Shown here: positions 1-7,257 of the stretch, in pieces
Layout of the letters: every line of letters starts with the position of its first letter
Numbering within the stretch: position 1 is the stretch's first letter
NCBI GenBank assembly: GCA_002454415.1
Contig: DKIT01000198.1
Span: forward strand, 33,478-41,646
Source: Sphingobacterium sp. UBA6711
Lineage (GTDB): Bacteria > Bacteroidota > Bacteroidia > Sphingobacteriales > Sphingobacteriaceae
Direction: 5' to 3'
Length of the DNA stretch: 8,169 nucleotides
The notes under the pieces: generated by a model
The model's input: only the letters and a program-made list of their open reading frames with translations
The model's database searches: none
What the model was told of the DNA's origin: nothing
Translations under genes and position numbers: made by a program

Positions 1-1549
1 GAGGCAAAGTGATTTCCGTTTTTTCTCCAGTACTCATATCGGTGGCCTGGGAAAGTTGATAATCCCGGATTTCCTTAACTTGAACCCCGCCAAGGCTGTA
101 GGGTAAATTATTGCGCAGACCCGACATCATGGCCTGAATTTCTTCGGCACCAGCCTTTCCTTTTTTTGTCAAAGAAATAAGTTTTTCCTGGTAGCAGCCA
201 AATTCTTTATAGATATCCAGAAGGACTTCATAGACCGTTTTACCTTTCGATTTGAAATATGCTGTCATTTCGGCCAGAAAAGCGCATGCGTTTGGTGCAT
301 CTTTGTCTCTAACAAGGTCGCCCACCAGATAGCCATAACTTTCCTCTCCACCAGCAAGATAGTGTGCGGAATCCCCCAAATCTGTAATCAATTCACCAAT
401 ATATTTGAAGCCCGTAAGCGTTTCATAGTGTTTTACGCCGTAATGGTCTGCAATATCAGCCTGTAAATTGCTGGTGACAATCGTTTTTACGATGTATGGA
501 TTTGCACCCAATTGTTTTAATTCACTTTTTGCACTTAGGACATAGTAGATCAACAGGCTACCAATCTGGTTACCATTGAGCAACTGAAACTGTCCTTGAC
601 TGTTTTTTACAGCTATCCCTACACGATCGGCATCAGGATCTGTTGCCAAGACAAGATCCGCATCGATTTCCTCCCCTTTTTTCTTTGCCAGGGCCATCGC
701 GTCCTCTTCTTCGGGATTTGGATAGATCACGGTTGGGAAATTACCATCAGGTGTGGCCTGTTCAGCAACGACGGTCACATTTTCAAAGCCCCAGGCTTCA
801 AGCATTTTAGGGACAATCGTGATTCCAGTGCCATGTATCGGAGAGAAAACGATCTTTAAGTCTTTCTGCGCTGATACTGCTTCCGGATGGATACTTAGCG
901 TTTTATTGGCATCGATATAGACCTGATCGATTTCCGCTCCAACAGCAAGGATGTTTTGTGTATTTCCTTCAAATTGAATCGCACTGACCGAAGTGATCGC
1001 ATTCACTTCATCGATGACATTGTTGTCATGGGGTGCGGTCAACTGGCAACCATCGTTCCAGTATGCCTTATAGCCGTTGTATTCTTTTGGATTGTGCGAA
1101 GCGGTCAACATGACCCCACTCTGGCACCCGAAATGGCGAATTGCAAAAGACAGCATGGGTGTGGGGCGCAGTTCGTCGAACAGATATACCTTAATCCCAT
1201 TGGCAGCGAATACTTTGGCTACAAGTAATCCAAAAGCCTGTGAGTTATTGCGGCTGTCGTAGGATACGGCTACTTTGATCTCCTGATCTGGAAACTGTTT
1301 CTTTAAGTAATTCGACAATCCTTGCGTTGCTTTGCCAATTGTATACTTATTCATCCGATTGGAGCCCACTCCCATGATACCTCGCAAACCTCCAGTTCCA
1401 AACTCCAGATCTTTATAGAATGAATCTATAAGTTCTGTCTCCTCATTGTTATCGATTAAACCTTGAACCGCATTGCGGGTTTCTTCATCATAATTGGAGG
1501 TTAACCAATCTTCGATTTTCTTTTGTATGTCTTTATCTAAATTTCCCAT
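1..1549 (-). CDS. Phospho-sugar mutase (phosphoglucomutase/phosphomannomutase family), 3' end cut by window
   Basis: Cytoplasmic alpha-D-phosphohexomutase that moves phosphate between C1 and C6 of hexose phosphates. I translated 516 codons from the ATG at 1549; the frame stays open to the window edge. Visible motifs are FGTGGLRG with NRMN (about residues 50-68), typical of the PGM2-like long subfamily, the phosphoserine loop TASHNP (Ser151), the metal loop DPDADR (304-309) and the sugar-binding GGEESYG (400-406). The domain 4 phosphate-binding loop is not in the window, which fits family members of roughly 570-580 residues and truncation only by the boundary. The start is supported by a typical short N-terminal helix before the FGTGGLRG motif. 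It follows the lipoprotein gene by 31 bp and is probably co-transcribed with it. Substrate (glucose, mannose or both) cannot be told from the sequence, so no symbol is given. Confidence 0.95.
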   Translation of the reverse strand, partial: MGNLDKDIQKKIEDWLTSNYDEETRNAVQGLIDNNEETELIDSFYKDLEFGTGGLRGIMGVGSNRMNKYTIGKATQGLSNYLKKQFPDQEIKVAVSYDSRNNSQAFGLLVAKVFAANGIKVYLFDELRPTPMLSFAIRHFGCQSGVMLTASHNPKEYNGYKAYWNDGCQLTAPHDNNVIDEVNAITSVSAIQFEGNTQNILAVGAEIDQVYIDANKTLSIHPEAVSAQKDLKIVFSPIHGTGITIVPKMLEAWGFENVTVVAEQATPDGNFPTVIYPNPEEEDAMALAKKKGEEIDADLVLATDPDADRVGIAVKNSQGQFQLLNGNQIGSLLIYYVLSAKSELKQLGANPYIVKTIVTSNLQADIADHYGVKHYETLTGFKYIGELITDLGDSAHYLAGGEESYGYLVGDLVRDKDAPNACAFLAEMTAYFKSKGKTVYEVLLDIYKEFGCYQEKLISLTKKGKAGAEEIQAMMSGLRNNLPYSLGGVQVKEIRDYQLSQATDMSTGEKTEITLP

Positions 1550-1580
1550 GATCGTTAAATATGGCTAAAATATAAAAAAA

Positions 1581-2264
1581 TTATGCGTCACATCCTGCAT
1601 AAGCCCGGTCAATAACCGTAATGTACCATTTTTCTCCCTCTTTTGTGACATGAAAAACAAACGGTTCTTCACGCTCGTTGGAGGTCATAATGGCACGGTA
1701 ACTTCTTGATTCTATGTTTTTAAGTCGCTGGATTTCAGTGTTGCTGATTTTGGCGTCAAGTATTTCGTTCATAAACTTTGCGGTTTGTGAAAGCTCATTT
1801 GGACGAGATTTCTTATCGTAATAAAAACCTAGTTTATCCCATTTCATTGTTCCACAATCAAAAACAGGCAGTTTACCCGACTTCAGCGGGCCCTTGTAGG
1901 TCAACTTTTCATAAGCGTGGTATTCCGGAATAGGTTTAGAAAAATTGAAATTGCTCTGCTTTACATAAGAATCCAGCGCCCCTGGACGATAGATAATATA
2001 GATTCCCAGTTTGGGGCTTATATACGTGTTTATTGTTTTACTGTCCTGATCCGAGTAGGCTTTAGCGAGTTTTTCCAGGACCTCTTCAAGTGTTTCTGAA
2101 TCTTCTTTTATTACCTCCTTTTCAAGCGTGTCGCGTTTGTCTATGCTGTCTACTGGAATGGAATCCTGAATGACCTTTACTACCTGATCTTCCTTTTTGT
2201 TATTTCTACAGGAAATCGTACTTATAGTGAGACAAATAAGAAAGAAGAAAAAGAGGTTTCTCAT
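1581..2264 (-). CDS. Small lipoprotein of unknown function (227 aa)
   Basis: Predicted lipoprotein, family not recognised. Residues 1-18 form a signal peptide: MRN, a run of phenylalanines and a hydrophobic core ending in STISC, with Cys19 as the likely lipidation site. Thr at -3 of the lipobox is unusual but tolerable. A charged linker follows (about 20-60), then a helix (LEEVLEKLAKAYSDQD) and a mixed alpha/beta domain with IYIIYRPGALDSY (88-100), FDCGTMKWDKLGFYYD (135-150) and a C-terminal strand region WYITVIDRAYAGCDA. The frame is open further upstream to an ATG at 2348, but that start would overlap the enoyl-CoA isomerase gene by 67 bp and bury the signal peptide, so 2264 is chosen. It lies 17 bp behind that gene and 31 bp before the mutase gene. 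The three cysteines in the mature part besides Cys19 are not interpretable alone. Function unknown. Confidence 0.88.
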   Translation of the reverse strand: MRNLFFFFLICLTISTISCRNNKKEDQVVKVIQDSIPVDSIDKRDTLEKEVIKEDSETLEEVLEKLAKAYSDQDSKTINTYISPKLGIYIIYRPGALDSYVKQSNFNFSKPIPEYHAYEKLTYKGPLKSGKLPVFDCGTMKWDKLGFYYDKKSRPNELSQTAKFMNEILDAKISNTEIQRLKNIESRSYRAIMTSNEREEPFVFHVTKEGEKWYITVIDRAYAGCDA

Positions 2265-2281
2265 GCTATTTTTATTTAATA

Positions 2282-3046
2282 TTACTTCTTTGAAATCAAA
2301 TTTTCGATGATTGATTTTAAAATAGATCGAGTGGATGGAAGCCACCATTGTTCCAGAATCCGTTGAATCGTCTCTTCTCTATTTTCACGCAATTTAAGGA
2401 TTATTTCCTTTCGAAAGTTCAATTTGGACGTTTGCCAGGTCTTTTGATTAAATTGGGTAATTTGCCTGACTTTTTTTGTGGCAGCACTATATAGCGAATT
2501 TGCGGGGACAACTTCGTCCACCAGGCCTTGTACTTTTGCTTCCACTGGCGATAATAGTTTCCCTTCTAGCAAGTTCTGATAAGCATTTCGCTTTCCGATC
2601 CAGAAGGCATACAGTTCAAATATGCTTTCTGGAACAATGAGTCCCACGGGAATCTCATTGAGTCCAATCACGAAATTGCCTTCAACCATGATCCTATAAT
2701 CACAACACAGGGCCAAAACACAGCCTCCTGCCGGACTGTGTCCGGATATTGCTGCTACAATTGGCTTAGGAAATGCCGACAACAGCGAAGTAGCCTCTAA
2801 GAATAAATTCCAAAATTCCCTGATCTGATCTTCGTTATAGTCATACAGTGTAATGAGATCAAGGCCTGCGCTAAAGAAGTTCTCCTTTCCGATCAATATC
2901 GCACCCTGTATAGCATCATTCTGTTGGGAGGATTCCAATACCGCTATAAACTCTTTAAGCAGTTGGGTATCTATGGCATTTGACTTCCCTCGGTCGAGGA
3001 AAATACTTAAAATATGATCTTCTATTTTGGTTTTTATATGCTCCAT
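2282..3046 (-). CDS. Crotonase-family enoyl-CoA isomerase/hydratase, probably delta3,delta2-enoyl-CoA isomerase (254 aa)
   Basis: Crotonase-fold enzyme acting on acyl-CoA, probably moving a 3-enoyl double bond to the 2-position for beta-oxidation of unsaturated fatty acids. The length (254) is usual for single-domain members. Oxyanion-hole segments are visible at FFSAGLDL (57-64) and GHSPAGGC (102-109). Enoyl-CoA hydratases use two glutamates; the first, in the GGxE motif after the oxyanion loop, is Val110 here, while the second is kept as Glu131 in IGLNE. SPAGGC, then ALCCDYRI, then IGLNE closely resembles mitochondrial delta3,delta2-enoyl-CoA isomerase (ECI1/DCI), which works with one glutamate. 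The C-terminal part (about 190-254) is helical, as expected for oligomer contacts. It starts 41 bp after the plug-domain gene. Automatic annotation would probably say 'enoyl-CoA hydratase/isomerase'; the isomerase call is inferred from residues. Confidence 0.9.
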   Translation of the reverse strand: MEHIKTKIEDHILSIFLDRGKSNAIDTQLLKEFIAVLESSQQNDAIQGAILIGKENFFSAGLDLITLYDYNEDQIREFWNLFLEATSLLSAFPKPIVAAISGHSPAGGCVLALCCDYRIMVEGNFVIGLNEIPVGLIVPESIFELYAFWIGKRNAYQNLLEGKLLSPVEAKVQGLVDEVVPANSLYSAATKKVRQITQFNQKTWQTSKLNFRKEIILKLRENREETIQRILEQWWLPSTRSILKSIIENLISKK

Positions 3047-3087
3047 ACTGATTGTTTTTGAAATATAACGATTTGTTGACCTTGCTA

Positions 3088-5769
3088 TTATGGTGTTACC
3101 TTGAATAAATATTCTTCATGAGCGATTTTTCCTTCCATATCGACGCCTTCGACAATTATTTTGTAGATCCCTGCTTCGTCAGAGGTAAAGAAATCGAAAC
3201 TTGTTTTCCCATCTTTTTGAGTAACAAGGTTGGGCTCCCAAGCAATTGTGGTTCTTAAGTCGCGTCGAAGTACTTGTTTTTGATCGGTATCATATTGGGG
3301 TTTGTAAAATGTTCTGTTAACATGTAAACCCTTTGGTACAATATTGACTATTCCCGTAGGTGTATAAGAAGAGGATATGGCGTCTCCCGACTTGCTCGTG
3401 ATCACTAATACCCCATTACCCCCGTACATACCATATATTGCAGTATTTCCAGCACTGCGGAGTACTTCAATACTGGATATATCCATAACGTTGATCATGT
3501 TTAGCTGGTCGGCTTCAATATACATCCCATCTAGGACCACTTGCATTGGGCTTCCGCCGTTCAGTCCCATGGATCGGGTGCTGTAAGGGACACCATTGCG
3601 GAACATCACCCCCACGAGGCGTCCGGCAAGGCATTGTTCCAGAGTGGTACAGGTCGATAAATCTTCTGCCGAGATAACTTGATCCGCATTTCCGGGGCCA
3701 TTTAGGTTTCTCGAGTTCTTGTCGGCTTTCGTGGTTTTTACTCTATTTACCTGAACTTCCTCCAGTCGGATGCTTTTTTGGATCAGACCAGTAGCTTCCA
3801 GCTCAGTTAAAAACTGTTGACTGTACTTGAGCTGTTCAATCAATTGTGTATTGATATCATTAGATAACAAAGGTTGATCTTTGCTTATAGTTGTAGACGG
3901 AACAATAGGATCGTCGATCAGAATATCTACTCTATTTTTTTCCTTGGGGCCATTCCCTGTTAGGATAAATTTAATACTGTCAGCAAAGAATAGATTGTTA
4001 AATGTAAACCGACCGGCATTGTCTGTCAAAGTATCTATACTTAGGAGCATATTGCTGGTTGGGATAAGGGTGACCTTGGCATTCGGAACAACAGCTTTCC
4101 GTCCTGTTTTTTTTACCGTGCCAGAGACCGTAAGTCCTTTTTCTGGAAGGAAGGTGCTGGCGTTACCATTGGTATAATTTTTCCAATCCAATTTGCGCCA
4201 ACCCTGAATTAACATGAGATTGTCGAGTTCTATTAATTTGACATTATTTAAATCTTCAAAATAATAGTTGGGTTGCTCAATAAATCCGCGCAGGTCAGAT
4301 TTTAATAGTAGTTCGGATATGATAGAGGAATAATATCGAGTCGAAGTGGAATCTACTTTACTTAAGTTCACTACGGATGCTGATAACGAAGCTATTTTTG
4401 ATGTATCGCTGTCTCCATTTTTAATGGAAAGTGCGGCGATTACTTTTTCTCTTTGTTTAAAGGCCGTTTTGTTTAATTGAACTGAAATTGGGAATAGTGT
4501 CGTCGCGGCATTGTAGTTAAAAACAAGTCTTTCCACAACCGGGGTCATTTGTTCCGTTAATATTGAAAGCTGTATAACGCCCGATGGCAAATCTTTTTTG
4601 GGTATGTTAAATAGTAATTCTGTCCCATTTAATTTTTGCTTAACAGCATGAAGGACGACACCATTATATTGTGCAACCAAATATATATCCTTACCATCGA
4701 CCAAATCATTGGTTAAAGACAGTTGAGCTGCGATTTTATCTTTTAAACCCGCGTTTACTGTGAGGACATAGCCGGAGCTTGCTACCGGCGGAAGAGTGGT
4801 ACTTACCGAAGTTCCATTTTCGAAAAATGCAGTGGCAATGTATTTCTTTCCAGTACTTAATATGAGCGGCGTGCTCCCCATACCAAGCGAGTTCGTTTCG
4901 AATTCGATGATAGGCGATTGATTTTCCTCCGCGATGGATATTTTTGACTTCATACCCATTCCCGCAGGGTTTAAGACTTTAAAGCCCGTTTTCGTGAGTA
5001 GATTGTTAATGAGTTCTCCACTTTCCGGGAAAATTTGAATACTATTTTGTTTTGTCGGATCTGGAATGTTAAAACTTTTTAAAATACGTCTTTTATCGAG
5101 CGAGAGAAATTGTAGCGACAAAATACCGCCCCTGAAATCATCTTTTAACTCGAGTGAAATTGTTCCGTTTTCGTTTGTCTTCAATCGTCCGGATTTTTCC
5201 TTACTGTTATCCTGAAGTAAAGTATAGTAAATGGTATTGTTGATTAAAGGAGCTCCTTGGATGGTTTTTAGATTAATTTGGAAGTTGTTTTCGCTGGCGT
5301 TTTGAATAAGGGTGCTTTTGGTTATTATATTATCTGATCGTCCATTTGTGATCGGAACAATACGTTCAAAAAAATTGGTTATGGAATCATTTTGCATCCA
5401 TTGTGTGTATGATCGAATGCGATATGTCCCTTCGACCAGCGTATCAGGCAAGCTCAGATCACCGATTCCTAAGCCGAGTGTAACAGGGATTTTAATACTC
5501 GTGACAATTTTATTAGTCGGGGAGATCAATTCGACATTAGCGATGTTACTGATACGGCTCAAAAAATTGAAAGGTGCCGTGGTACAATATAGCTTGAACC
5601 AGATACTTTCTCCGGCCGCATAATCATTTTTATCCAAATGCAGATAGATTTTTTCGCTGGTATGCGCTTCGTGGTACGATTCTACTTTCTTTAAGGTCTG
5701 ATCGATCTGAGCCGATAACAGAAGAGAGCATAGAAGATAATTGATTAACAACAGTATTTTAGCAGGCAT
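3088..5769 (-). CDS. Secreted macroglobulin-like / barrel-less TonB-plug domain protein (893 aa)
   Basis: Exported protein of a large but poorly characterised Bacteroidota family. Residues 1-20 are a signal peptide, with likely cleavage at LLLSA-Q. Residues about 38-140 resemble an MG2-type domain (EKIYLHLDKNDYAAGESIWFKLY, then TYRIRSYTQWM). Beta-rich segments follow to about 470. Residues about 545-620 look like a carboxypeptidase-regulatory-like fold (GLTVSGTV, VPNAKVTLIP, TDNAGRFTF). Residues about 668-795 are a SusC-like plug (VISAEDL, LAGRLVGV, MQVVLDGMYI, IEVLRSAGNTAIYGMYGGNGVLVITSK). A final 100 residues (TIAWEPNLVTQKDGKTSFDFFTSDEAGIYKI) again look macroglobulin-like. There is no room for the roughly 600-residue beta-barrel of a transporter, so it should be periplasmic or peripheral to the outer membrane. 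First gene of the probable minus-strand operon. Binding or scaffolding roles are guesses. Confidence 0.9.
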   Translation of the reverse strand: MPAKILLLINYLLCSLLLSAQIDQTLKKVESYHEAHTSEKIYLHLDKNDYAAGESIWFKLYCTTAPFNFLSRISNIANVELISPTNKIVTSIKIPVTLGLGIGDLSLPDTLVEGTYRIRSYTQWMQNDSITNFFERIVPITNGRSDNIITKSTLIQNASENNFQINLKTIQGAPLINNTIYYTLLQDNSKEKSGRLKTNENGTISLELKDDFRGGILSLQFLSLDKRRILKSFNIPDPTKQNSIQIFPESGELINNLLTKTGFKVLNPAGMGMKSKISIAEENQSPIIEFETNSLGMGSTPLILSTGKKYIATAFFENGTSVSTTLPPVASSGYVLTVNAGLKDKIAAQLSLTNDLVDGKDIYLVAQYNGVVLHAVKQKLNGTELLFNIPKKDLPSGVIQLSILTEQMTPVVERLVFNYNAATTLFPISVQLNKTAFKQREKVIAALSIKNGDSDTSKIASLSASVVNLSKVDSTSTRYYSSIISELLLKSDLRGFIEQPNYYFEDLNNVKLIELDNLMLIQGWRKLDWKNYTNGNASTFLPEKGLTVSGTVKKTGRKAVVPNAKVTLIPTSNMLLSIDTLTDNAGRFTFNNLFFADSIKFILTGNGPKEKNRVDILIDDPIVPSTTISKDQPLLSNDINTQLIEQLKYSQQFLTELEATGLIQKSIRLEEVQVNRVKTTKADKNSRNLNGPGNADQVISAEDLSTCTTLEQCLAGRLVGVMFRNGVPYSTRSMGLNGGSPMQVVLDGMYIEADQLNMINVMDISSIEVLRSAGNTAIYGMYGGNGVLVITSKSGDAISSSYTPTGIVNIVPKGLHVNRTFYKPQYDTDQKQVLRRDLRTTIAWEPNLVTQKDGKTSFDFFTSDEAGIYKIIVEGVDMEGKIAHEEYLFKVTP

Positions 5770-5825
5770 ATGACGAATGTTTTATGAAAATTAGAAAATA
5801 TTTTTCCTTTAATCAATTTATAAAT

Positions 5826-5856
5826 CAAAATATTAGTGCCATTTTACACGACCCAA
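5826..5856 (-). promoter_or_regulatory. Candidate promoter of the plug-domain gene operon
   Basis: Read on the minus strand, TTG (5856-5854) is followed after 21 bp by TATTTTG (5832-5826), one base short of the Bacteroidota -7 box TAnnTTTG. TTG with 17-23 bp spacing is the published Flavobacterium-type arrangement. Transcription would start near 5821, giving a leader of about 50 nt. The imperfect -7 box makes this tentative. Confidence 0.35.
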
Positions 5857-5881
5857 TGCCTGAAAATTAGCGTAAAAAAAA

Positions 5882-5889
5882 TATCTTTG
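5882..5889 (+). promoter_or_regulatory. purD: TAnnTTTG box directly before purD
   Basis: TATCTTTG matches the Bacteroidota -7 consensus exactly and ends four bases before the purD ATG at 5894. No TTG lies 17-23 bp upstream, so the -33 element is weak or absent. If functional, transcription would begin at or very near the start codon. Confidence 0.4.
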
Positions 5890-5893
5890 TGTT

Positions 5894-7168
5894 ATGAATA
5901 TCCTAATAATCGGTTCAGGAGGTCGTGAATCAGCCTTCGCCTATAAATTGTCGAAAAGTCCACGTTTAGACCAATTGTTTATTGCTCCAGGAAATGCTGG
6001 AACGGGGGCTTATGGGCAAAATGTGAATATCAAAGTTACTGACTTTGAATCTATCGCTTCTTTTGTGTTGGAAAATGCGGTGCAAATGGTGCTTGTTGGT
6101 CCCGAAGAACCTTTAGTTAAAGGTATTCATGATTATTTTTTGAATCGTGAGGATTTAAAAAATATTCCTGTGATAGGGCCACAGCAGGAAGGCGCACAGC
6201 TAGAGGGATCAAAAGACTTTTCAAAGCAATTCATGGATCGTCATGGGGTGCCTACTGCTGCCTCGCGTTCATTTGATGAGACCTCGTTGGAAGAAGGTTT
6301 GGCTTATCTTGAAACGCAAAAATTACCGATTGTGCTTAAGGCCGATGGCTTAGCAGCGGGCAAGGGCGTGTTGATCTGTGAAAATCTTGAAGATGCGAAA
6401 GCTGAGTTGAAAGCAATGATTGCCGATGCCAAGTTTGGAGAAGCGAGCCGGGTTGTGGTTGTAGAAGAATTTTTAAAAGGAATTGAATTATCTGTTTTCG
6501 TTTTGACAGATGGCACATCCTATAAAGTGCTCCCTTCCGCAAAAGATTATAAGCGTATCGGAGAGGGCGACACTGGCTTAAATACTGGTGGCATGGGATC
6601 AATATCTCCTGTACCTTTTGCTGACGATACATTTTTGAATAAAGTTGAAGAGCGCATTATCAAGCCGACAGTTGAGGGACTTCAGAAAGATGGTATTCCT
6701 TATAAGGGTTTTATCTTTATAGGATTGATGAACGTGGAAGGGGAGCCTTATGTCATTGAATATAATGTTCGTATGGGCGATCCGGAGACCGAGTCTGTTT
6801 TGCCTCGTATAGAATCAGATCTTTTGGATCTACTCGAAGGTGTCGCACAGGGCAATTTAGATCAGCGATCGTACACGGTATCTCCAAAGACGGCAGTAAC
6901 GGTCATGTTAGTTGCTGGAGGGTATCCGGGCGAGTACGAGTCGGGAAAAGAAATTGCTAATATTGAAAATATCAAAGAATCCATCGTGTTTCAGGCGGGA
7001 ACGAAAGAAATCGATGGTAAGGTTGTTACAGCGGGAGGCCGCGTAATTGCTGTGACGACATTGCAGGATACCTTGTTCGAAGCGCTTCAGCAGGCCACAG
7101 CGGATGCTGGAAGAATATATTTCGAAGGTAAATACTTCAGAAGAGATATCGGTTTCGATCTTATTTAA
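5894..7168 (+). CDS. purD: Phosphoribosylamine--glycine ligase (GAR synthetase), 424 aa
   Basis: Cytoplasmic enzyme of de novo purine synthesis; joins glycine to 5-phosphoribosylamine with ATP, giving GAR, ADP and phosphate. Length is normal for bacterial PurD. N-domain: MNILIIGSGGRESA at the very start, APGNAGTG (31-38), VGPEEPLVKGI (68-78), LEGSKDFSKQFM (103-114). ATP-grasp: KADGLAAGKGV (149-159), VVVEEFLKGIELSVF (188-202), DTGLNTGGMG (226-235), metal-binding EYNVRMGDPETE (289-300), then SDLLDLL. C-domain: AVTVMLVAGGYPG (334-346), FQAGTKE, TAGGRVIAV (379-387), ending FRRDIGFDLI. The glycine-rich loop begins only a few residues after Met1, as in known PurD proteins, which fixes the start. 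E. coli has GREHA where this has GRESA (Ser13); the change looks like lineage variation. It stands alone, divergent from the minus-strand operon and followed by a separate tRNA unit. Confidence 0.98.
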   Translation: MNILIIGSGGRESAFAYKLSKSPRLDQLFIAPGNAGTGAYGQNVNIKVTDFESIASFVLENAVQMVLVGPEEPLVKGIHDYFLNREDLKNIPVIGPQQEGAQLEGSKDFSKQFMDRHGVPTAASRSFDETSLEEGLAYLETQKLPIVLKADGLAAGKGVLICENLEDAKAELKAMIADAKFGEASRVVVVEEFLKGIELSVFVLTDGTSYKVLPSAKDYKRIGEGDTGLNTGGMGSISPVPFADDTFLNKVEERIIKPTVEGLQKDGIPYKGFIFIGLMNVEGEPYVIEYNVRMGDPETESVLPRIESDLLDLLEGVAQGNLDQRSYTVSPKTAVTVMLVAGGYPGEYESGKEIANIENIKESIVFQAGTKEIDGKVVTAGGRVIAVTTLQDTLFEALQQATADAGRIYFEGKYFRRDIGFDLI

Positions 7169-7187
7169 AAAATATTTAAAATTATTT

Positions 7188-7217
7188 TTGTAATACTGAT
7201 TTTAAGATCTATATTTG
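7188..7217 (+). promoter_or_regulatory. tRNA-Glu promoter (TTG-N19-TATATTTG)
   Basis: TTG at 7188-7190, the end of a TTTTTG run, is followed after exactly 19 bp by TATATTTG at 7210-7217, a full match to the Bacteroidota housekeeping consensus. The predicted start is about 7222-7224, some 35 nt before the mature tRNA 5' end. It begins 19 bp after the purD stop codon, so the tRNA has its own promoter. Confidence 0.8.
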
Positions 7218-7250
7218 CAACTCCAAAAACAACAATGTGATTGGAGTTGC
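7217..7250 (+). repeat. Perfect 10-bp inverted repeat at the tRNA-Glu start site
   Basis: GCAACTCCAA (7217-7226) is the exact reverse complement of TTGGAGTTGC (7241-7250), with 14 bases between. The left arm begins at the last base of the -7 box. No T-run follows, so it is not an intrinsic terminator for purD. If transcription starts near 7222, only about six base pairs could form in the RNA, so it may act as a DNA operator or a shortened leader hairpin. Confidence 0.75.
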
Positions 7251-7257
7251 ATAAAAA

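Larger units (their letters stand above)
5770..5893. promoter_or_regulatory. Divergent intergenic promoter region
   Basis: This 124-bp AT-rich gap separates the minus-strand plug-protein gene from purD on the plus strand, so it must hold the promoter for each unless one is remote. The 10-mer TGAAAATTAG occurs twice in the same orientation (5785-5794 and 5861-5870). No riboswitch-like or terminator-like structure was seen. Confidence 0.7.

Noticed and set aside
596..1262. Plus-strand ORFs of 61-90 codons at 596-859, 956-1228 and 1077-1262
   Set aside because: They lie antisense to the phospho-sugar mutase, whose minus-strand frame carries every family motif, and their translations show no domain features.
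6..1549. Phospho-sugar mutase as a truncated or broken gene
   Set aside because: The frame is intact up to the window edge and only the C-terminal domain is missing, which is explained by the boundary.
1917..2099. Plus-strand ORF of 60 codons
   Set aside because: Antisense to the lipoprotein gene, with no independent evidence.
2265..2348. Longer version of the lipoprotein gene starting at the ATG at 2348
   Set aside because: It would overlap the isomerase gene by 67 bp and put 28 polar residues before a clear lipoprotein signal peptide; the ATG at 2264 is the better start.
3377..5623. Plus-strand ORFs of 69-103 codons at 3377-3586, 3881-4177 and 5312-5623
   Set aside because: Antisense shadows of the 893-aa plug-domain gene; no signal peptide, motif or promoter supports them.
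5925..5935. Ser in place of His in the PurD GRExA motif as loss of function
   Set aside because: All ATP-grasp and metal-binding motifs are intact and the gene shows no decay; the change is more likely lineage variation.
6304..6632. Minus-strand ORFs of 70 and 98 codons
   Set aside because: Antisense to the ATP-grasp core of purD; two overlapping frames open on the opposite strand reflect purD codon composition.
7168..7189. AT-only hairpin AAAAATA...TATTTTT after the purD stop as a purD terminator
   Set aside because: The stem is only seven A-T pairs and its right arm runs into the tRNA promoter's TTG element; it is too weak to call.
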